From the IMG/VR virus record IMGVR_UViG_3300019776_000156, positions 1 to 22,858 of that record: a stretch of 22,858 nt of DNA, one strand, 5' to 3'. The position numbers and the translations under genes were made by a program. Source of the DNA: a virus. Of the stretch, positions 8,354 through 15,283 are shown one piece after another. The notes below the pieces were generated by a model, which saw nothing but the letters and a program-made list of their open reading frames with translations, had not been told where the DNA came from and ran no database searches. The stretch's first letter is position 1. Each line of letters opens with the position of its first letter.

Positions 8354-8902
8354 TTAATCTAAGGCGTTCATCACTGTTTCGCCGTTCACAATGTACCTCG
8401 CTTTGTTCGTTGTTCTACAAGTAATGGTAAGCGTTTCTTGGTTTGAATCGGTAAACAATGCACCTGATAAACCCTCCGCACTTGTTAACCTTGCAACCCT
8501 TTTCTTACCGCCTACTGGTTCAACGCCCCATATCCAATAGTTGCCCGTGTTTTCAACATGTACACAAACCAAGCCGCAAGCCTGATTTGCCATATCTTGA
8601 ATAAGGTTACGTAATTCCTGATCGCGGCAATTAATAATTCCAGTTAAACTTTGCTCAATGGCTACCGACAAAGTATCAGGATCTTGCGTTACCGTTTCCG
8701 TGAACGCGCCTGAGTTATCCCTAAATTCAATTTCGTAAAAAACGGCAGCCGTTGAGGTCATTGTTATTGCCGTGGTTGCTCCTGATGCATTGTTGGTAAT
8801 GCTTGTCACCTGATTGGCATTAGCAACATAAAATTTGCCAATACCACCAGCGCAAGTGCCATCCGTACATTGATTAAGCCAACCGCCTGTTATTGCGCTC
8901 AT
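8354..8902 (-). CDS. Putative structural protein, possibly tail tube
   Basis: A 182-residue, strongly beta-prone protein starting ten bases after nothing but a short leader, just downstream of the capsid gene. It opens MSAITGGWLNQCTDGTCAGG, continues with a Thr/Ser/Ala-rich part, then GNYWIWGVEPVGGKKR, LTSAEGLSGALFTDSNQ and a final TLTITCR...ARYIVNGETV. The pattern of a displayed ligand-like strand, 'sG.xftDsNxxTlTitc' and a closing strand is like small tail-tube proteins in Bacteroidota phages, and no other tube candidate is visible in the window. Against this, it sits in the head module rather than beside the tape measure, so a second head decoration or head-tail joining protein is also possible. 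The paired cysteines at the N-terminus (C12, C17) are notable. Confidence 0.45.
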   Translation of the reverse strand: MSAITGGWLNQCTDGTCAGGIGKFYVANANQVTSITNNASGATTAITMTSTAAVFYEIEFRDNSGAFTETVTQDPDTLSVAIEQSLTGIINCRDQELRNLIQDMANQACGLVCVHVENTGNYWIWGVEPVGGKKRVARLTSAEGLSGALFTDSNQETLTITCRTTNKARYIVNGETVMNALD

Positions 8903-8912
8903 TCGTTATTGA

Positions 8913-9896
8913 TTAGTAGCCTAAGCTGATTAATGATGGGTGAATATAATTTACGCCCATTTTGAAGCGCGCTTTAATGTACACCTTTTCGTCCTTCTGG
9001 TCATACCAAAGTTCCAAAGCCGTTTCAGGGCTTAACACGTCCGTAGCAAGTACCTTGTTTTGCGGCGTGGTATATTCAACGTAATGCGGCTTAGTTGTTC
9101 CAAGTGACGTAGCAATGTCATCCCAACGGAATTGAGGAATAACGGTTACACCACGGAAGGTGAATTGTTCAACTCCGTTAATCAACTGAAGTAAACCGTA
9201 GTCACCACCACCGCCATTTTCAATATCCTCTCTTAATTGAGAATAAACGCTTTGAGTTACATTAAATACCTTTTGGTTGGCAGGTAAACCTTTCAACTGC
9301 AAAGGAGCTTGGTCATACACCGCGCGAAGGATTGCGAAGCCGTCACCTGCGCCAAGGTCAGAACCTGATCCCGTGTTGCAACGTGGAACTAAGTCTTGCG
9401 TAACCAATTGAGGGTAATAAACAGTCCAAAAACCGTCTAATGAATCAAAGTTTGGATTATTCGAAGACTGGTCACCAAAGTAAGAAAGACGGGTAATGTC
9501 GTTTCTTATCGCCTGTTGTGTACGGGTCAAAAGAATGTTTTCAATCAATGTACCTGAAACATCTGGAAGCCTTGTACCTGTTTTTAATAATTCCTCAAAA
9601 ACGGTATCCTCGAACTCGTCCCAGCACATTTCAAGATCCACCTTCATTTTTTCAACGTCGATGGTACGCTGGTAAATGTCAACTGAACCAATTGGATTAA
9701 ATCCGCAGCCTGAGTACTTGCGTACAATGTTTTCAAGCTGCTGAACAAAAACCATCTTCTTTTTATTCGCGACGTTTCCAAGAACGCGAAATTGTCCGCG
9801 AAGGTCATCGTCAAAGAATACTGGCTCTAAAAAAATGTTATTTGCCTCCGTACCTCTGAAGGATACGTCTAATTGGCTTATTTCAACTAATGCCAT
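8913..9896 (-). CDS. Major capsid protein
   Basis: A 327-residue protein, a normal size for an HK97-fold capsid subunit without a delta domain. It lies directly downstream of the protease/scaffold gene and decoration candidate. Visible features are an N-terminal arm with FRGTEANNIFLEPVFFDDDL, a basic NKKKMVF segment, a long acidic stretch IYQRTIDVEKMKVDLEMC continuing WDEFEDT near 74-98 that could be the E-loop or spine region, YFGDQSSNNPNFDSLDGFW at 139-157 (the 'g-x-DGf' element common in phage capsids), and a C-terminal ALELWYDQKDEKVYIKARF strand pair typical of the HK97 P-domain end. The scaffold function is probably supplied by the C-terminal part of the protease gene. Confidence 0.8.
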   Translation of the reverse strand: MALVEISQLDVSFRGTEANNIFLEPVFFDDDLRGQFRVLGNVANKKKMVFVQQLENIVRKYSGCGFNPIGSVDIYQRTIDVEKMKVDLEMCWDEFEDTVFEELLKTGTRLPDVSGTLIENILLTRTQQAIRNDITRLSYFGDQSSNNPNFDSLDGFWTVYYPQLVTQDLVPRCNTGSGSDLGAGDGFAILRAVYDQAPLQLKGLPANQKVFNVTQSVYSQLREDIENGGGGDYGLLQLINGVEQFTFRGVTVIPQFRWDDIATSLGTTKPHYVEYTTPQNKVLATDVLSPETALELWYDQKDEKVYIKARFKMGVNYIHPSLISLGY

Positions 9897-9908
9897 TTGT
9901 TTTTAATT

Positions 9909-10373
9909 TTAAAGGTTTGGATAAGAAATGGTTGCAGACGTATTTGTTAAAACAAATGAATCCTCGATACCAAATGAAAACTCTGTCTTTGCGCCTGCGG
10001 TTGTTGCCACGGCAAATAATACCTTCCAATCATTACCAGGATTTAACGCCGAAGTATTGATTTGTAAGATTGCCGTTGGTGCTGAGGATTGCCAGTTTGC
10101 GTATGCCTCCTTTCCTGATTCGTCCATCACGGTAACCTTGTAAAAATCGCTTGCACTTGTTACACCTGTAAGCGGTGCAAAGTTCAAGCGCTTTCCAGCT
10201 GAGGAAGTTCCATAAGTGAAAGAAACTGGAATGCGATCCGTAAAGGTATCAATTCCATATAACTTTTCCGCGTTGATTCCACCTGCGTTGGCGTATGGGT
10301 TGGTGCGGTTTAAATTGTTTTGCCCGACGTATGTGTTTGAGTCGGAAAAACCATTGACGTTTGCTGTTGCCAT
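9909..10373 (-). CDS. Putative head decoration / capsid accessory protein
   Basis: A 154-residue protein located between the prohead protease and the major capsid gene, the usual place for decoration or stabilisation proteins. Its ATG overlaps the protease stop by one base (TAATG), and the capsid start follows after 12 bases. The first 40 residues are Asn/Gly-rich and likely flexible (MATANVNGFSDSNTYVGQNN), followed by a beta-rich body with RIPVSFTYGTSSAGKRLNF and DWKVLFAVATTAG and a Thr/Ser-rich end. An N-terminal arm plus a small beta domain fits proteins that cap capsid threefold sites. I do not recognise a named family. Confidence 0.5.
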   Translation of the reverse strand: MATANVNGFSDSNTYVGQNNLNRTNPYANAGGINAEKLYGIDTFTDRIPVSFTYGTSSAGKRLNFAPLTGVTSASDFYKVTVMDESGKEAYANWQSSAPTAILQINTSALNPGNDWKVLFAVATTAGAKTEFSFGIEDSFVLTNTSATISYPNL

Positions 10374-11716
10374 TATCTTTGTGAGATTTTAGTTTGAACT
10401 AATGAAGCGAAAGAATCAAAGTAACTCGATTTCGCTTTTGTTTCCTGAACCTTTTCGTGTGCTGAGCCGCCCGAAGGAAGTCCAACGCCTTTTTTTACTT
10501 GATTCCTTAATGCAACTAATTCTGTTGATAAGGTTTCAAGAACTGTTTCAATTTCGGTTATTGACGTACTTTGCTCGTTTGATTTTTCAGATAAAGCGGT
10601 CATTTCTTCGGCATTTAAAACCGTGTAACCTTTTGCCTTTAAAATCTCAATAGCCATTTCATCTGTTATAACTACCTCGTCCGCTTTTGAATCAACTGCC
10701 GCTGGTGCATCAATTACCTCAATCGTTTCGGTTTGGTTTAACAAAGATTTGATTTTTTCTAAAATGGAATTACCCATGTCATCGTTATTTTTGTTATTTA
10801 TTAATAATGCGGCTGGAACATTCAAGAACTTGCTTAGGCTATTTTGCAACGGTAACATATCTATGTTTTTTTCGCCAACTTTCACAATTTCATCAATGAA
10901 GCCAAATTCTAATGCCTCCTGAGCGGTCAGCCATGTTTCCGCTGCCATCATATTTGTAATAATTTCTTTTAGGTTCTTTTGTTCTCCTTTGCGTTTAATA
11001 ACCGAAGCTGTGTAAATGTCAAGTAACTTTGCCTCCATCTTGTCCAATAATTCAGCCGTTGCCTCGAGTTCGTCGGCGTTACCCATCGTGTAACTCCAAG
11101 GGCGGTGAATCATCATGAAAGCGTTTTCGGTCATCTTTACATTATCAGCCGCCAACAGTACAACCGTTGCAATGCTTGCTACCAAGCCGATTCCTGTTGC
11201 CGTGGTTTCTTCTGGGTAATTAGCAACTAAGTCAGCAATACCCATGCCTTCGGTGACTGAGCCACCGCCTGAGGATATTGTCAAATTAATTGGTTGCCCG
11301 TTCGCCTGGTTAATCTTTGCCCTTACCGAGTTGTAAGAATTAACCGATTCCGAAATTTCCCCTAAAATATCTATACTTACTTTTGCCATGTTTTTCGCTT
11401 TGTCCTTTTGTATCGCCTTGTACTTTGCCTCCGCCCAAACCCTCATAGCACTCCCGCCCCATGCGTCGTACATTACTGATCCGCAAATTTCTGAACCATC
11501 TTCATCAAAGTATTTGCCCTGGTCGTACGTTTCCGCGCGGCTTAAAAATGAATAAGTACGTTGAACCGTTTCTTCCGATAAGCCTTCACCATTGGCTATT
11601 TGATTCGCCCGTTGCCAGCCAATAAGCGTGCCGCAATCCGAACCATTCTTTTCCTTATGGTCAAGTGCGCGTCGTGCGTTGTTCTTTGCTGCATCTGGAT
11701 AATCGGCGTATGTCAT
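10373..11716 (-). CDS. Prohead protease (ClpP-type serine protease) with extra N-terminal domain and C-terminal scaffold-like region
   Basis: A 447-residue protein with three parts. Residues 1-100 (YPDAAKNNARRALDHKEKNG, later GWQRANQIANGE, YSFLSR, MYDAWGG) match a phage domain often seen in front of head proteins, of unknown role. Residues 110-290 are a ClpP/S14-type protease: MAKVSIDILGEI, SSGGGSVTEG at 148-157, nucleophile Ser181 in GLVASIAT, His204 in MMIHRPW, a likely acidic residue Asp233, and TWLTAQEALEFGFIDE. Residues 300-447 are helical and coiled-coil-like and could act as a scaffold. It would cleave scaffold and capsid arms inside the prohead. Met110 could be an internal start for a short form. 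The 26-base AT-rich gap upstream is one of the larger gaps in the block. Confidence 0.85.
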   Translation of the reverse strand: MTYADYPDAAKNNARRALDHKEKNGSDCGTLIGWQRANQIANGEGLSEETVQRTYSFLSRAETYDQGKYFDEDGSEICGSVMYDAWGGSAMRVWAEAKYKAIQKDKAKNMAKVSIDILGEISESVNSYNSVRAKINQANGQPINLTISSGGGSVTEGMGIADLVANYPEETTATGIGLVASIATVVLLAADNVKMTENAFMMIHRPWSYTMGNADELEATAELLDKMEAKLLDIYTASVIKRKGEQKNLKEIITNMMAAETWLTAQEALEFGFIDEIVKVGEKNIDMLPLQNSLSKFLNVPAALLINNKNNDDMGNSILEKIKSLLNQTETIEVIDAPAAVDSKADEVVITDEMAIEILKAKGYTVLNAEEMTALSEKSNEQSTSITEIETVLETLSTELVALRNQVKKGVGLPSGGSAHEKVQETKAKSSYFDSFASLVQTKISQR

Positions 11717-11742
11717 AAAATAAAAATAATTTATTTACAAAA

Positions 11743-12093
11743 TTACTCGCTCTTCTTTTTATCTTTTCTTTTTTGCTTGATTTGAAAACCAAACCGCTCA
11801 GGGTGTTGAACCATGTTATAAACGTGCTTCTTTGAAATACCCGTGCGTATGCTTATTTCCATCATGGCATCCATTTTCGAATCATTTGAATAAAGGCTAT
11901 TCGGGTAAAGGTGCATAACCATATATTTCGCCACTGTCTTTTCCTTTACCACGTCTGTTTTTACAAGGAAGGAAATAAGGTGAAAAAAGCTGGGAGTAAT
12001 GCCTTCTTTTTGGCAAAATGCACTGTATTTATTCAGGATTTCATGTGTAAAATCCTGCAATAAATCAGCGTTAATCATTTCAAATTCATCCAT
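11743..12093 (-). CDS. Small basic protein with a helix-turn-helix-like C-terminal half
   Basis: A 116-residue protein. The N-terminal half is helical and acidic (MDEFEMINADLLQDFTHEIL). Residues about 75-98 read KMDAMMEISIRTGISKKHV, followed by YNMVQHPERFGF: a helix, a turn at TGIS and a recognition-helix-like segment. The end is strongly basic (KQKRKDKKKSE). This resembles small DNA-binding proteins, but I do not recognise a named family. It overlaps the preceding gene by eight bases and lies between the tape measure and the head genes. A regulator of late genes or a packaging-related DNA-binding protein are both possible. Small-terminase homologues usually carry the HTH at the N-terminus, so that assignment is not favoured. 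Confidence 0.55.
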   Translation of the reverse strand: MDEFEMINADLLQDFTHEILNKYSAFCQKEGITPSFFHLISFLVKTDVVKEKTVAKYMVMHLYPNSLYSNDSKMDAMMEISIRTGISKKHVYNMVQHPERFGFQIKQKRKDKKKSE

Positions 12094-12349
12094 TCTCGTT
12101 CCAATAATTTACAATTTGCCTCATTTTACCAACGACTTTTGTCCGACACGCGGGACAATTTCGCCGCTCAGGCTCGTAATGATTAACAAAATTGTTATAA
12201 ATGTTAAATAAATAATCCATATCCGCGGGGTCGATGTTTAAAACCCTATAAGTCCTATTAACTGTGGCGGTAACTTGCGCTTTGTATTCCTCTGGAATGC
12301 GTGAACCAAGTTCTCCCCAAATGCTATCTGTCTTCATGCAATTACACAT
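12086..12349 (-). CDS. Small protein with possible zinc-binding cysteines
   Basis: An 87-residue protein starting MCNCMKTDSIWGELG directly after the tape-measure stop codon (TAA followed at once by ATG). An in-frame ATG at codon 5 is an alternative start. The middle is helical (YLFNIYNNFVNHY) and the C-terminal part has NCPACRTKVVGKMRQIVNYW. The CPAC pair together with the N-terminal CNC pair could hold one zinc ion, though only if the first start is used. I do not recognise the family. It is coupled to the tape measure upstream and to the helix-turn-helix-like gene downstream. Confidence 0.55.
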   Translation of the reverse strand: MCNCMKTDSIWGELGSRIPEEYKAQVTATVNRTYRVLNIDPADMDYLFNIYNNFVNHYEPERRNCPACRTKVVGKMRQIVNYWNENG

Positions 12350-15283
12350 TTATAAAGTGGCGTTTATTTTCAATTTATTTCCCTCAGCAAGATCGCGCGC
12401 AATGTCCTCGCTCACAACATAAGCCTGCAACCTGTCTATCCTATTGTTTATCGCATCTGTCTTTGCCTCCATGACTTGCAAAAATTCGTTCATATTATTT
12501 TGTAAACCTAAGCCTTGTATCGGTGGGTTAATCGGTGGAACCATGCCACCTTCAGCGAATCCTTTGATACCAAGTTTCCTGAATGTGGGAGAACCACCCA
12601 ATAAACTTTGTTGGCGTTGGTTCAATACAACCTCACCACGTTTAACATACGCAAGAACATTGTCACCATTTGAACGCGTTGGTATGTTTTGCTTTTGATT
12701 CACCCGTTGCCCTGTGACCACGCCACCCTCGGCAAGGGGCTGGGCTGCAATGGTTGCAATTTGTGCGGCGGCTGCTATACCCGTGGGAATAGCAAGTAAG
12801 AAGCTGCCTTGCGCTAAAGCCCTTTGAAAAGCTAAAGCACCCTGAATGATTGCTTGAATAATGGCAATGCGTTTTTCTTCCTTTGCCGCTTTGATTCTTA
12901 TCGCTTCGGCTTCGGCTTGTTGTTGTTTTAATAATTCCTTTTGTGAGGCAATGTCTCTTTCAATTCTTTTCTTTCTTAATCCACTTGCTTTTTCAGCCTT
13001 TGCCTCCAGTTCTGTTATATTGTTTTCCGTGTTGGTTATTTGCTCGTTTATCGCCTCAGCTTCCTTTTCGGCTCTTGCTTGTTGGAAGGTTGCGATAATA
13101 TCGGTAACGGAAAGAATTGAATTACTGACCGATTCAATTAATTTTTGAGTATTTTCTTGTTTGTCTTTTAATTGCTGGTCATTTATTTCTTTTTGTTTTT
13201 TCGCTGCGTCGGCTGAGTTTTTAATTATTTCATCTTGAACCTTTTTCAAGTCTTCCTTTTCCTTCTTTGCCAAATCCGAAGCCTTAATACTTTTTAAAGG
13301 TTCAACCGTTAACGGAAGCGTCGCAAGTTGCTGGGCATCCTGAAGGTTTTTAAGCAATTTACCACGCGCCGCATCCGCTAAGATTTGGTTTTGTTGTTCA
13401 ACCGCTGATTTGATTTGGTTATTAATTGCGCTCAACTTTACCGCCAATTCTTTCTGTGTCCCTGAGCCAACCACGGCGTTGGAAAAAGCAGTTTGCAATT
13501 TACTTCGTTCATCTTCGAGGGCTGCAAGGGAACCAGCCGCATATTCTTTTGCCGCGTCCCTGCCTCCTTTATTTGCCGTGGTGCTTAACTCTTTATTTTG
13601 AGCTTTTAATCTTTTCTTTTGTTCTTCGGCGTTCTGCTTTTCAAGTGCAATCCGATCCTTTTCAACTTTCTCAATGGCTAACTTATCTTCTTTATCTATC
13701 TTTTGTTTTTCGGCTCTAAATACATCTCGATTCGCTTTTAATGCACCGCTTATGCTTCCCGTTGTAAAAAAGGTTGTTAACCCTGCCCCCATGGCTTTTA
13801 AGGTTGCAGGAAACTCATTTGCGAAATCAAGTAAACCGCCTAATAAGTTGTTAAAAAATATCTTTGCTTTAGATGATATAATTGTAAATTCTCCTCCAAA
13901 CTTTGTGAATGATTCATTTAATTCTGATTGACTTGCTTCCAAGTCTAAGTTTGTTTGGTAAAGAATTTCCTGTTGTGTTTGATATTGGTTTGTTGATTTT
14001 GTGACGTCGTCGGTATTTTTTAAAATCTTTTCCAACGAAAGAATGTAAGCCAAACCAGCATCTTCACCAGCCGCGCCAAAAACATCTGCAATAACCGTCT
14101 GTAATTTATCTCCCGCAATTTCGGTGTCTCTCATTTTGCCGCTTACTAAGGACAAAGCTTCAGCGGTTGTTATTGAGCCATTATTTAAATTCTCAAATAA
14201 TTCTCCCGTAAATTCTTTGCCAAATGCACCCTCTAAAGCATCCTTTGAACTCTTTGTTTGTTCTCTTATCCTGAATCCAAATTCCTTAACAACATTTAAA
14301 CCACTGTCAGAAAATACGCCTTGATTTGCCGCCTCAATTGAAATAGCTAAATAATCTTTAATGCTTAATCCAGCCGCCGCAAATTGCGTTGGATATTCTT
14401 TTAGATTATCTAAGAACTCCCCATTACTATCTGCACCCTTTCTAAATCCTGCCTCAATGGCATCCAATGCCTCATTAAAACCTATACCTAATGCTTTGCT
14501 TGCCGTGTTGGCTGCTACGGTTATTTCATTTACATCTTTTTTATATGTGGTTGATATTGCTTTTGATTTGCTTACAAAATCACTTAATACGTTTCCCGTT
14601 GCCCCCGTGAATGATGCTACTTGATTAGATAACTCTTTTGTTTCAGCAACTGATTCATTTATACTTTGAAATATTTCAGATATACCACTAAATGCGGTTA
14701 ATGCTATTCCAATAGCACCGAGAGACTTGTTAAACGCTCCTGTTGTTGCGCTTAATCCAGTTATGCCCTGTGACAAACCACCTATTAATCCAGTAACCTG
14801 ACCCACCGTTCCCCCAAGCTTAGGGAAAAATTGCCCCAATGCCTCCGTGTAACCTCCGACGTTTCTTTGAAATTGTCCAACCGTGGCATCAATTCCCTTT
14901 AGTTTTTTATCGAGGTTATTGATACTTACCAATAAATCTTTTGCCTCCTGACTTGTTTCTTGTTCCGCTGCCGCCAAATCTTTGTAACGGTTGCGCTGGT
15001 CATTCAATTCCTTGCTTAACTTGCGATAAGCTCCGTTGGCTTTGTCGGTCGCGGTTATTTCTTCGTTGCGGCTTTTGATTTGTTCCTTAACAACTTTGTT
15101 AACCTCCATTTGCGCCGCCTTCAAGTCAACCAACTTCGCTTCAAGTTTCTTTATTTCTTGAACGTCGCTTGTTTTCTTGATTTCCGCGTTTACGTCAGCA
15201 ATGGCTCTTTTTAACTCCGTTGCCGTTTCAACAGTTTTTCCAAGCCCGTCTATTACTATTTGAAAACCTATTACTTTTGACAT
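12350..15283 (-). CDS. Tail tape measure protein
   Basis: A 977-residue protein that spans the inside of the tail and sets its length. The sequence shows a predicted coiled coil at about residues 20-130 (ELKRAIADVNAEIKK onward), Gly/Leu-rich hydrophobic segments at 150-210, a TP901-like tape-measure core with KKDVNEITVAANTASKALG, a second long Lys/Glu/Gln coiled-coil region at about 520-800, a hydrophobic stretch near 815-845, and a C-terminal signature around 850-915 with LAEGGVV, NGDNVLAYVKRGEVVLNQ and KGFAEGGMV, which is common at the ends of Bacteroidota tape measures. The rule of about 0.15 nm per residue suggests a tail near 145 nm (an inference). It starts with a one-base TAATG overlap after the hub-like gene. 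Confidence 0.92.
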   Translation of the reverse strand: MSKVIGFQIVIDGLGKTVETATELKRAIADVNAEIKKTSDVQEIKKLEAKLVDLKAAQMEVNKVVKEQIKSRNEEITATDKANGAYRKLSKELNDQRNRYKDLAAAEQETSQEAKDLLVSINNLDKKLKGIDATVGQFQRNVGGYTEALGQFFPKLGGTVGQVTGLIGGLSQGITGLSATTGAFNKSLGAIGIALTAFSGISEIFQSINESVAETKELSNQVASFTGATGNVLSDFVSKSKAISTTYKKDVNEITVAANTASKALGIGFNEALDAIEAGFRKGADSNGEFLDNLKEYPTQFAAAGLSIKDYLAISIEAANQGVFSDSGLNVVKEFGFRIREQTKSSKDALEGAFGKEFTGELFENLNNGSITTAEALSLVSGKMRDTEIAGDKLQTVIADVFGAAGEDAGLAYILSLEKILKNTDDVTKSTNQYQTQQEILYQTNLDLEASQSELNESFTKFGGEFTIISSKAKIFFNNLLGGLLDFANEFPATLKAMGAGLTTFFTTGSISGALKANRDVFRAEKQKIDKEDKLAIEKVEKDRIALEKQNAEEQKKRLKAQNKELSTTANKGGRDAAKEYAAGSLAALEDERSKLQTAFSNAVVGSGTQKELAVKLSAINNQIKSAVEQQNQILADAARGKLLKNLQDAQQLATLPLTVEPLKSIKASDLAKKEKEDLKKVQDEIIKNSADAAKKQKEINDQQLKDKQENTQKLIESVSNSILSVTDIIATFQQARAEKEAEAINEQITNTENNITELEAKAEKASGLRKKRIERDIASQKELLKQQQAEAEAIRIKAAKEEKRIAIIQAIIQGALAFQRALAQGSFLLAIPTGIAAAAQIATIAAQPLAEGGVVTGQRVNQKQNIPTRSNGDNVLAYVKRGEVVLNQRQQSLLGGSPTFRKLGIKGFAEGGMVPPINPPIQGLGLQNNMNEFLQVMEAKTDAINNRIDRLQAYVVSEDIARDLAEGNKLKINATL

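Noticed and set aside
11738-11745. TAATTTTG on the minus strand before the protease gene, matching the Bacteroidota -7 consensus TAnnTTTG
   Set aside because: There is no TTTG at the expected -33 spacing, and the match overlaps the upstream stop codon in an AT-rich gap; chance is likely, so a separate head promoter was not annotated.
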